NCBI GenBank assembly: GCA_947449135.1
Contig: CANFQO010000026.1
Location: 1 to 38,361, forward strand
Origin: Planctomycetaceae bacterium
GTDB taxonomy: Bacteria > Planctomycetota > Planctomycetia > Pirellulales > UBA1268
Length of the DNA stretch: 38,361 nt
Direction: 5' to 3'
In this document: positions 27,507-34,079 of the stretch, piece after piece
Position numbering within the stretch: position 1 is the stretch's first letter
Layout: every line of letters starts with the position of its first letter
Translations under genes and position numbers: made by a program
The notes under the pieces: generated by a model
Seen by the model: the letters and a program-made list of their open reading frames with translations, nothing else
What the model was told of the DNA's origin: nothing
Database searches by the model: none

Positions 27507-29279
27507 CTAGGGGTTTGCCTTCTTTTCCAGTTCTTCCGCGAGCAGTCGGCTCCCGAACCGCTGCGGAGAAGCATCTTCGCGGAGCAGTTTGACAGCCTCC
27601 TCCGTGCGGCCGAGCCCGATCAACGCCCGGGCCAGATTCACACGGGCCGCGTCGGTCCACCTGCTATCGGGAGCCGCCTCCAATGTCATGCGTCCCAGAT
27701 AATCGACTGCCGTAGCATTCTCCCCCTCGAACAGCGTGAGCACTCCGAGCCAGTAGGTGGCATCTTCCTTCATCTGCTCAAAGAGTCGCCTCACTCCGTC
27801 GGCCTGCTCCGGAGGAAACAGCTTGAGGGCGGCGGCAATTGCCTGCCTCCCCGGTCGGGCCGCGAGGTAGCTCGCCTTTGCCCCCTCCGGTCCGTCGAGT
27901 TCGCCGCGGAATTCCCGAAGCCGGGCGGCATAGAGCGGTCGCATCACCCGCGTGCTGCGCTGCCCCTCCAGGCCATCCGCCTGGCCAGGCTGAGCTACCG
28001 TCACGGACATCACCGCCAACTCCCTTCCCGCAGCCACTTGCACGCGGGCTGAGTCGCCTTGTCGCCGGGTCAGCACCTCCCAGGGAAACTCCCAAAGAGC
28101 AACCCGGCGTTCAGCACTGGCTCGGTCGCCTGCTGCGGTCGCCACGGACGATAAAGCCTGCGAGGCCCGTGTACCCACGGCAGACGCATCGATCGCGAGT
28201 TTCATGCTCCGCGAGCCGACGAGTTGGTCATCCATGGCCCGCATGCGACGCGAGAGGCTCCAGGGATCGGCCGCCACAAGCACAGATAGTCCGGCGATAT
28301 CCGCCGCCTGCACCGGGTAGCTGCGGTCGGCAACCGAGAGTCGCTCCAGGATGATGGGGTCGGTCGCCGCCTGCCGGGCAGTGGCCACTCCGGTTCCATC
28401 CGGTCCCGCAATGGGGATGCCATAGGTGGGCTCGAAGAGCCACGCCTCTCCGCTCGCAATGACCGCAGGAATCCAGGCGCGAACGCCACCGCGATCGGCG
28501 TCGCCAGTGGCCAGCATCACGCCGTCGAGCCCAGCATGCCGGAGCAATTCGAGAAAGATCCACGCCCGCTGCGCCGGGCTTGCCCGCCCCGAGAGCAGGA
28601 TCTCACCGGGCAGAAACCAACGAGAGCCTGGAGCGGAATCGGACGACGTCATCGGCGGATCACTGACCAGCGCCAGTGACCGCACCGTCCAGCGAAAGAG
28701 ATTGACTGCGATATCGAGATCCTCGACGGCGTCTCCCCGCGCACTGGCAGCGATATCAGCCAGCCAACGCTGATCACGCAAGGCTGTCATGTCGCTCGCC
28801 GCATCAAACACCGCACTGCCGAGTGTTTGCGGCGTAGCGCCGGCACGCAGGCGATCGGTCACGGAGTCAAAGAGTGGATCAACCTGCCACTTGGACGCTG
28901 GAGTCGCCCCGGCGATCACCGCGGCATGGCTCCACTGGTTCAGTCGGTCGAACACCTGCGCGAAGGCCGACTCTTCGTCGTAGTCCTCGAGCCTATCGAG
29001 AACCGACACCGCGCCATCAAGCAGTTGTTCTCGGACATCCTCCGAGACGGCCGGCATCACCCGCACCTGCTCCTGGGACTGCACCCTGGGTGGCGGGGGT
29101 GGCGAGCCGCAGCCGACCAGCAGCACAACGGCCACAAGCAGCGAGCCTCCGACAAGCAGGCGTTCCATGCGCGGGAGCTGCCCAACGGACCGCGATCTTC
29201 TTAAACGACTTGCTTCCGTGCTCCCCATCCTCAAGCACCTCACGCCCAGTGCGTTGCGGCCTAATGCCCGCCGATTCAT
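27507..29279 (-). CDS. Lipoprotein with degenerate transglutaminase-like domain and TPR tail
   Basis: A 590-residue product when read from the ATG at 29279, whose A is shared with the kdsA stop (TGATG) and which follows GGAGG at seven bases. A later ATG at 29168 gives a compact lipoprotein signal ([20 protein letters not shown], 553 residues). The middle part resembles a transglutaminase-like fold ([20 protein letters not shown], then RAWIPAVI and LFEPTYG), but the expected Cys is missing, the His position is Arg and the Asp position is Glu. It is therefore unlikely to be an active enzyme. The C-terminus (about 480-590) reads as tetratricopeptide-like helices ([41 protein letters not shown]). 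It is probably a periplasmic binding or scaffold protein co-expressed with kdsA. Confidence 0.75.
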   Translation of the reverse strand: MNRRALGRNALGVRCLRMGSTEASRLRRSRSVGQLPRMERLLVGGSLLVAVVLLVGCGSPPPPPRVQSQEQVRVMPAVSEDVREQLLDGAVSVLDRLEDYDEESAFAQVFDRLNQWSHAAVIAGATPASKWQVDPLFDSVTDRLRAGATPQTLGSAVFDAASDMTALRDQRWLADIAASARGDAVEDLDIAVNLFRWTVRSLALVSDPPMTSSDSAPGSRWFLPGEILLSGRASPAQRAWIFLELLRHAGLDGVMLATGDADRGGVRAWIPAVIASGEAWLFEPTYGIPIAGPDGTGVATARQAATDPIILERLSVADRSYPVQAADIAGLSVLVAADPWSLSRRMRAMDDQLVGSRSMKLAIDASAVGTRASQALSSVATAAGDRASAERRVALWEFPWEVLTRRQGDSARVQVAAGRELAVMSVTVAQPGQADGLEGQRSTRVMRPLYAARLREFRGELDGPEGAKASYLAARPGRQAIAAALKLFPPEQADGVRRLFEQMKEDATYWLGVLTLFEGENATAVDYLGRMTLEAAPDSRWTDAARVNLARALIGLGRTEEAVKLLREDASPQRFGSRLLAEELEKKANP

Positions 29280-30130
29280 CAGGTTGCCTCCGTACCTGCC
29301 AGACCATCCAAGCGGGCCTCGTGGATCCGCAGCACCCGTTCCACCACGCCCCGCAGACTCTCCAGCGGCACCATATTCGGACCGTCGCTGGGACTCTTGT
29401 CAGGATCAGGGTGCGTCTCTAGGAACAGGCCGTCAATGCCGACCGCAGCCGCAGCCCTGGCGAGCGGTTCGACCAAGGCCCGATCGCCTCCGGTCGAATC
29501 GCCACGGCTGGCGGGCTGTTGAACGGAGTGGGTGGCGTCGAAGACCACGGGCACGCCCATGGCCCGCATCGTGACGAGGCCGGCAAAATCGTTGACCAGC
29601 CTGCCGTAGCCGAAGAACGTGCCGCGTTCGCAGAGCAGCACGTCCCGGCAACCCCCGGCGAGCAACTTCGCCACCACGTGCTTCATGTCGACCGGGGCGA
29701 CAAACTGCCCCTTCTTGACGTTGACGGCCCGCCCGGTCGCGGCGGCTGCCAAGAGCAGGTCAGTTTGACGGCAGAGAAAGGCCGGAATCTGCAGCAAGTC
29801 GCATACCTGCCCGGCAGCGGTAGCCTGCTCCGGCAAGTGCACGTCGGTGGTGATCGGCAGCCCGGTCGCGGCTCGCACCCGATCCAGCACGGCCAAGCCC
29901 TCGTCCACCCCCAACCCCCGATAGGACGACACGCTCGTGCGATTTGCCTTGTCGAACGACGCCTTGAACACCACGTTGATCGGAAGCGTGGCGGCAAGCC
30001 TGGCCAATGACTCGGCGATACTCAGGCAGAGACTCTCGTCATCAATGACGCACGGGCCGGCGATCAGCAGCAACGGGCAGCCCGGCCCACACTGATGGGT
30101 GCCAACCAACGCTGGGAGTCGAGGATTCAC
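29279..30130 (-). CDS. kdsA: 3-deoxy-8-phosphooctulonate synthase (KDO-8-P synthase)
   Basis: Condenses phosphoenolpyruvate with arabinose 5-phosphate to KDO 8-phosphate, the first committed step to the KDO of lipopolysaccharide. The 283-residue product has [61 protein letters not shown] and [17 protein letters not shown]. Cys27 in AGPC marks the metal-dependent class II enzyme (class I has Asn there). The GTG at 30130 follows CAGGGAA and gives normal length; a TTG at 30160 is in frame but falls inside the predicted -10 box. The gene overlaps the next start as TGATG. It points to a KDO-containing lipopolysaccharide in this organism. Confidence 0.95.
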   Translation of the reverse strand: MNPRLPALVGTHQCGPGCPLLLIAGPCVIDDESLCLSIAESLARLAATLPINVVFKASFDKANRTSVSSYRGLGVDEGLAVLDRVRAATGLPITTDVHLPEQATAAGQVCDLLQIPAFLCRQTDLLLAAAATGRAVNVKKGQFVAPVDMKHVVAKLLAGGCRDVLLCERGTFFGYGRLVNDFAGLVTMRAMGVPVVFDATHSVQQPASRGDSTGGDRALVEPLARAAAAVGIDGLFLETHPDPDKSPSDGPNMVPLESLRGVVERVLRIHEARLDGLAGTEAT

Positions 30131-30159
30131 GGTGCGTTCCCTGTCATGGACTGCAGGCA

Positions 30160-30188
30160 ATGATACGGGGACTGCGAACTGTTGTCGC
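30160..30188 (-). promoter_or_regulatory. Promoter candidate for kdsA
   Basis: Minus-strand GCGACA (30188-30183) and TATCAT (30165-30160) are 17 bases apart; the transcript would start about 23 bases before the GTG at 30130. This supports the GTG start over the TTG at 30160. Confidence 0.45.
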
Positions 30189-30486
30189 GGCGGCGATTCT
30201 CTCGCCCATCATGATCGTGCCGAGGGCAGGCAACTAGGGCGAGCCACGATCAACGATGGAAAGAGCTCTTCAAGGTGCTGGTCGCGGACCTTGCGGCAGT
30301 CTGTTGCAGAATGCGGCGCGCCGCGCATTATGCCCAACTCGCCGGACGGTGGCTTGGCCCACCTTCCTTAGCCAGGTGATGTCGTTGTCCGCGTCGACCG
30401 CCGCCGTCCCGCCAGGGCGAAACGCAGCAGAAAAACAGCCGCTCTCCGCACTCATGCCGCCGGCAGAGGGCAGGCCGCCCCCCTCA
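30189..30486. other. Gene-free stretch upstream of kdsA
   Basis: About 300 bases with no convincing gene on either strand. A minus-strand frame here (within 30270-30440) has a short segment (WLRKVGQATVRRVGHNARR) that faintly recalls a helix-turn-helix of IS630-type transposases, but it is too short and isolated to call. Confidence 0.4.
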
Positions 30487-30515
30487 CAAAATCGATTTTG
30501 GGACAGGAATTCCTG
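30487..30515. promoter_or_regulatory. Two adjacent perfect palindromes, possible operator or activator sites
   Basis: CAAAATCGATTTTG (30487-30500) and CAGGAATTCCTG (30504-30515) lie three bases apart, 15 bases upstream of a sigma-54-like promoter. A regulator that binds as a dimer could use either. The sites are closer to the promoter than the usual enhancer position for sigma-54 activators. Confidence 0.4.
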
Positions 30516-30529
30516 CGCTGAAGCGGTTT

Positions 30530-30545
30530 TGGCACGCCGTATGCA
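30530..30545 (+). promoter_or_regulatory. Sigma-54-type -24/-12 promoter candidate
   Basis: The 16 bases TGGCACGCCGTATGCA match the consensus TGGCACG-N4-TTGCW at all specified positions but one (A for the first T of TTGC). The GG (30531-30532) and GC (30543-30544) are ten bases apart as required. Transcription would start near 30556, just before a set of hairpins that ends in a U-tract at 30687-30699. Confidence 0.55.
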
Positions 30546-30555
30546 ATTGACGGAG

Positions 30556-30699
30556 ATCGCCGGGAACACTGGTTCCCGCCCCACCGCACTTTGAAGTGGG
30601 GCCTCCGACCACATCCGGCCGTACGGTCAATCGCCCCTGACCCGTACGGCCAAGACAGGGCGCTCCTGTCGGGTCAGAGGCCCCACTTTTTTCTTTTTT
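30556..30699 (+). ncRNA. Candidate structured small RNA with intrinsic terminator
   Basis: About 145 bases of intergenic sequence that folds on paper as follows. Hairpin A is CGGGAAC-ACTG-GTTCCCG (30561-30578, 7 perfect pairs). Then comes a three-way junction: closing stem P1 (30594-30610 with 30672-30688, 17 positions with one mismatch), P2 (30617-30629 with 30638-30651, one bulge, core GGCCGTACGG/CCGTACGGCC) and P3 (GACAGG/CCTGTC, 30654-30670). P1 is followed at once by TTTTTTCTTTTTTG, the form of an intrinsic terminator. CTGACCC (30637-30643) can instead pair with GGGTCAG (30671-30677), which would break P1. No open reading frame explains the sequence. I do not recognise a known RNA family. 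It ends before the tRNA promoter at 30745. Confidence 0.55.
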
Positions 30700-30744
30700 G
30701 AATTGTCTTTCTGACGATCTGCCCGGGTTTTTGGCCGTTGACCC

Positions 30745-30774
30745 TTGACTGTAGTGGGCTCGGTGCGCTACTGT
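30745..30774 (+). promoter_or_regulatory. Promoter of tRNA-Thr
   Basis: TTGACT (30745-30750) and TACTGT (30769-30774) are 18 bases apart. A second TTGACC lies at 30738-30743. The tRNA begins about 50 bases after the predicted start site. Confidence 0.55.
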
Positions 30775-30830
30775 GCGGAGTTCTAGGAGGCTGGATTTTC
30801 GCGTTTCCCGCGTCCCTCCCGCCCCGTCAG

Positions 30831-30904
30831 GCCAGCGTAGCTTCAATTGGCAGAGCACCGCATTCGTAATGCGGGGGTTGTGGGTTCGATTCCCACCGCT
30901 GGCT
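30831..30904 (+). tRNA. tRNA-Thr (anticodon CGT)
   Basis: A full cloverleaf of 74 bases can be drawn: acceptor GCCAGCG/CGCTGGC with discriminator T, D stem GCTT/GAGC, anticodon stem CCGCA/TGCGG around loop TTCGTAA (anticodon CGT, reading ACG), and T stem GTGGG/CCCAC around TTCGATT. No CCA is encoded. It is followed 115 bases later by the TPR-alphaCTD gene on the same strand with no terminator seen between, so read-through expression is likely. Confidence 0.97.
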
Positions 30905-31019
30905 CTCACCGCATCTTCAGCGATGATTGCCAGTCTCGCCAGTTGCCTGTCTATTAACTCGAGCCCATCTTTCCTTTCCCAGACACTTTCCCACCAGCTT
31001 TTCCAAACAAGGGCCATTC

Positions 31020-32375
31020 ATGGTCGCCACCGTCAAGCACGTTCCCACCAGCATCGACATCCGCGAGCTCGTCACCGGCAACGGCCCATTTGGTCCCAGC
31101 GAAATCCGCGGACTGACACAGGCGCTTGGTGGCGACGCCTCTGCTCACCGTGACGTGCGGGCCGCGGTCCGGGAACTGGAGCAACTCACTGACCGCAGTC
31201 CGGCCGCGTCCGTGAGGCTCGGCGTGTGCCAGTATCTGCTGGGTCGCTACCGAGAGGCGCTCGAAACGCTCCGGTCCGCGGATGGTGGGGCGCTTGCGCT
31301 CTTTCATCAGGGACTGGCCCATGTGGCCCTCGAGGCCTTCGACAAGGCAAAGGAAGCCTTCGATGCCGCGAAGAAATCCGGATACGACGCCATCGCCTGC
31401 GCCGCGGCCGCGGCGGATGCCCTCCGGGCTGGGGGTCATCTCGACGAAGCCAAAAAAGCGGTCGAGGAGATGACGGCTGGCAAGGACGCGGAAGCGGCCA
31501 GTCAATCCGCCGACTACTGGGCCGTGAAGGGGGCCATACTGGCAGACCGGGGCTGCGCCGCCAGCGAGGTCGCCGAGGCGTTCGAGAAGTCTGTCGCCAT
31601 CGACCCGGGACATGCTCACGCGTTGTTTGCGCTCGGTGTGCTCAACGATCGTGCCGGCAACGACGAGGAGGCTCAGGCCTGCTACGAGCGGTCGCTCGAA
31701 CGGTATCCGGCATCCCTCGGGGCGTTGCTCAACCTGGGCATCATGCACGAGGACCGCAACGATTTCGCCAAGGCACAGCAGTGCTACCGCAGGATTCTCG
31801 AAGCCATCCCCGACCATCCGAGGGCGCGGCTGTTTCTCAAGGACTCCTCGGCCGCCGGCGATCTGCGGACAGAGGAGCAGGAGCAGAAGCAGCGTGACCG
31901 GATCGAACAGGTCATGGGCCTGCCGGTCAGCGACTTCGAACTGTCGGTGCGCAGCCGCAATTGCCTCCAGAAAATGGGGATCAACACTCTCGGCGATCTC
32001 GCCCGGACCAGCGAGGCTGAGATCCTGGCCAGCAAGAATTTTGGCGAGACGAGCCTCGTTGAAATCAAGGACATGCTGGCTTCCAAGGGACTCTCCCTGG
32101 GGCAGTTCGCCACAACGGTACCGGCGGAGGAGCCGGAGCCGGAAATGGCCGAGCCATCCGCCGACGAGCAGGAACTGCTGTCGCAGCCGATCACCGAACT
32201 CAACCTGTCGGTCCGGGCCAGGAAGTGCACCACCAAACTGGGCATCAACGTCATCTCAGAACTCGTGCGCCGGACGGCCGAGGATCTGATGGAATGCAAG
32301 AACTTCGGCGTTACAAGCCTGAACGAGGTTCGCGAAAAGCTGTCCGAACGGGGCCTCAAGCTCCGCGGCGACTGA
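31020..32375 (+). CDS. TPR protein with two RNA polymerase alpha C-terminal domains
   Basis: A 451-residue cytoplasmic protein. Residues about 50-285 are tetratricopeptide-type helices (ALALFHQGLAHVALEAFDKA, HALFALGVLNDRAGNDEEAQ, LLNLGIMHEDRNDFAKAQ). Two alphaCTD copies follow. The first (about 300-365) has LSVRSRNCLQKMGINTLGDL and NFGETSLVEIK; the residues equal to E. coli alpha Arg265, Asn268, Cys269, Ser299 and Glu302 are kept, Lys298 is Thr. The second (about 385-450) has LSVRARKCTTKLGINVISEL and NFGVTSLNEVR, with Asn268 replaced by Lys. It has no RpoA N-terminal domain, so it is not RNA polymerase alpha itself. The ATG at 31020 follows AAGGG. It may bind UP-element-like DNA or transcription factors and present them to TPR partners. 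Confidence 0.9.
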   Translation: MVATVKHVPTSIDIRELVTGNGPFGPSEIRGLTQALGGDASAHRDVRAAVRELEQLTDRSPAASVRLGVCQYLLGRYREALETLRSADGGALALFHQGLAHVALEAFDKAKEAFDAAKKSGYDAIACAAAAADALRAGGHLDEAKKAVEEMTAGKDAEAASQSADYWAVKGAILADRGCAASEVAEAFEKSVAIDPGHAHALFALGVLNDRAGNDEEAQACYERSLERYPASLGALLNLGIMHEDRNDFAKAQQCYRRILEAIPDHPRARLFLKDSSAAGDLRTEEQEQKQRDRIEQVMGLPVSDFELSVRSRNCLQKMGINTLGDLARTSEAEILASKNFGETSLVEIKDMLASKGLSLGQFATTVPAEEPEPEMAEPSADEQELLSQPITELNLSVRARKCTTKLGINVISELVRRTAEDLMECKNFGVTSLNEVREKLSERGLKLRGD

Positions 32376-32399
32376 GCGGAAGGTGAGCTGTTTTCGACA

Positions 32400-32429
32400 A
32401 AAACCACCCTCTCGAGGGGGCTTTTGTTT
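32400..32429 (+). terminator. Intrinsic terminator after the TPR-alphaCTD gene
   Basis: The stem AAAACC-A-CCCT, loop CTCG, AGGG-GG-C-TTTT lies 25 bases after the stop and runs into TTTTGTTTG. Confidence 0.6.
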
Positions 32430-32532
32430 GCGTTTGTGGATGGTTCCCGGTACCGTGGTTGTATGCAGGTGGGATGCGACGGCTCGAGCGGAGGCCGGCT
32501 TCCCCTCTGTGCACACCCGGAAGAACCATCGG

Positions 32533-33720
32533 ATGACCTCAGCCAGCCTTAAGGAAAAGCCCGTCCGCGATCTGGCCCGCCTCGCCAAGCAGCACGGTGT
32601 TGCGGGCTGGCATGCCATGCGAAAGGACCAGCTCATCCGGGCCCTGGTCCGCAAGGCCCGAGCGCGGCCACCGGTCGCGGCGGCAGCCCGAAGCGTGGCA
32701 GTTCCCTTGCGCACGAACGGGCGTGACGGTCGCACTGCTGTCCAGAACGCTCGGCCAAAGACGATTGGGAGCTTCCCGAGCGGGCTCCCCGCAGGCGGCC
32801 TGCCCCGTGCCGAGGTCCAGATCCAGGATGCCGCCGTAGCCCTGCGGCTCCAGCAGGCCCGGGAGCGACTCCTCAAGGCCAAAAACCTGACCACGCCCCC
32901 AGAGGGCGGCCGCTCACCCCGTCCCGTGAGGGACCGCATGGTGCTGATGGTCCGAGGGCCTCACTGGATCCACGCCTTCTGGGAACTCACGGCCCGCAGT
33001 ATCGCTCGCGCCCAAGCGGCACTCGGGCAGGAGTGGCACGGCGCCAAGCCAATGCTCCGGCTCATCGAACTGGAAAGCGGCCTCAACGCCTCCCCGTCCG
33101 AACGCGTGGTCCGTGAGATCGCCGTGCATGGCGGGGTAAAGAACTGGTTCATCGATATTCGTGAACCCCACCGCTACCGCTGCGAGATCGGCTACCTGGG
33201 GGTCTCAGGCCGGTTTCATGTCCTCGTGCGGAGCAACGCTGTCACGATGCCGACCACCCCTCAAGGCGACACTCTCGACTCTCACTGGGGCGCGATCGTC
33301 GATGATTGCGAGCGGATCTACGCCATGAGCGGCGGCTTCTCGGCCGAACACTCCAGCACGGAACTCCAGGAACTCTTCGAGGAGCGCCTGCGACGACCAA
33401 TGGGTCCGCCGCCAGCCCGCAGCAGCGGGGCGGAGGACGAAGACGGAGAGGACGGAGCCACGCCGTTTGAGCTCGAAGTCGATGCCGAAATGGTCGTCTA
33501 TGGCGTGACACAGCCTGGAGCCTACGTCACCTTGCAGGGCGAGCCTGTCCGAGTGCATGCTGACGGCACCTTCCGGGTCCGGGTGGAAATGCCCAACCGG
33601 AGGCAGGTGCTGCCGATCGTCGCCAGCACGGCTGACGGCGGCTCGCGGCAGACTGTCGTGATGGCGGTGGAACGCAACACCAAGTCGATGGGCCCTGCCG
33701 GGCGCGATCAGCAGGAGTGA
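32533..33720 (+). CDS. DUF4912 protein with Rho N-terminal-like motif
   Basis: A 395-residue protein. Residues about 5-42 match the Rho_N (SAP-like) motif (LKEKPVRDLARLAKQHGV, then MRKDQLIRAL), a small helical nucleic-acid-binding element. A basic, Arg/Ala-rich linker follows. Residues from about 135 form a DUF4912 domain (VLMVRGPHWIHAFWELT, MLRLIELE, WFIDIREPHRYRCEIGYL). The C-terminus (about 315-385) is a beta-rich module (MVVYGVTQPGAYVTLQGEPV, GTFRVRVEMPNRR). The ATG at 32533 begins directly before the Rho_N motif; the frame is open to 32383, but that segment crosses the terminator of the previous gene. The role of DUF4912 is unknown; RNA or DNA binding is inferred from the Rho_N part only. 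Confidence 0.82.
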   Translation: MTSASLKEKPVRDLARLAKQHGVAGWHAMRKDQLIRALVRKARARPPVAAAARSVAVPLRTNGRDGRTAVQNARPKTIGSFPSGLPAGGLPRAEVQIQDAAVALRLQQARERLLKAKNLTTPPEGGRSPRPVRDRMVLMVRGPHWIHAFWELTARSIARAQAALGQEWHGAKPMLRLIELESGLNASPSERVVREIAVHGGVKNWFIDIREPHRYRCEIGYLGVSGRFHVLVRSNAVTMPTTPQGDTLDSHWGAIVDDCERIYAMSGGFSAEHSSTELQELFEERLRRPMGPPPARSSGAEDEDGEDGATPFELEVDAEMVVYGVTQPGAYVTLQGEPVRVHADGTFRVRVEMPNRRQVLPIVASTADGGSRQTVVMAVERNTKSMGPAGRDQQE

Positions 33721-33828
33721 GCGGCGAGGTATCCGGATCGGGTTGACAGCCAGCGGAAGGAGCGTGCGGCGATACGTTTTCTGTCATGTTCGTGATGCGT
33801 CGATCCATGTCGGTGAGCTCTTAACGAG

Positions 33829-33971
33829 GCTCGTTGGGGGCCGATTGACGGCTCCGGTCGCGTGTATAGCCGAAGGCCTCCCGCCCGGTCAGGAAACTGA
33901 CCTGCGTGGGAAATACCGCTCGGATCACATGCCCCGGAACCCAGGCACCCCCGTCTGTTTTTAAAACGAGC
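33829..33971 (+). ncRNA. Candidate rod-like structured RNA or large terminator
   Basis: Nested pairings run through this gap: GCTCGTT (33829-33835) with AACGAGC (33965-33971), GGGGGCC (33836-33842) with GGC-A-CCCCC (33944-33952), CCGG with CCGG, CCGA with TCGG, CCCGC with GTGGG, and at the tip GGTCAG-GAAA-CTGACC (33887-33902), six perfect pairs closed by a GNRA tetraloop. TTTTT follows at 33958-33962. It lies between convergent genes, so it may simply terminate the DUF4912 transcript, but it is longer and more branched than needed for that. It lacks the signal recognition particle RNA core. The flanks 33721-33828 and 33972-34040 show nothing clear. Confidence 0.4.
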
Positions 33972-34040
33972 TCTCCGCATCACACGGCGCCACGGCATTA
34001 CGGTGGAAAACGTATCGCCCCGCGTTGCTTGCTGTTGGCG

Positions 34041-34079
34041 AAAAATCCCTCCGCGTGCGGCGACTACCGTCGCACGCGG
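34041..34079 (-). terminator. Intrinsic terminator of the cytochrome gene, stop codon in the loop
   Basis: On the minus strand CCGCGTGCG (34079-34071) pairs perfectly with CGCACGCGG (34059-34051), followed by AGGGATTTTT. The TAG stop of the di-haem cytochrome gene (34066-34064) lies in the 11-base loop, so the coding sequence enters the stem. Confidence 0.7.

Noticed and set aside
30270-30440. Transposase remnant on the minus strand
   Set aside because: Only a short HTH-like segment is visible, with no catalytic residues or terminal repeats.
30484-31017. Minus-strand open frame containing GNRTHNPRITNAV
   Set aside because: This is the well-known false translation of the antisense strand of a tRNA; it overlaps tRNA-Thr and the RNA candidate.
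33880-33910. Cobalamin riboswitch (B12 box)
   Set aside because: The GTCAGGAAACTGACCTGC segment loosely recalls a B12 box, but the other conserved blocks are absent and no B12-related gene follows.
33829-33971. Signal recognition particle RNA
   Set aside because: The GGGGGCC start and rod shape are similar, but the conserved asymmetric loop with GGAAGGAAGC-type sequence is missing.
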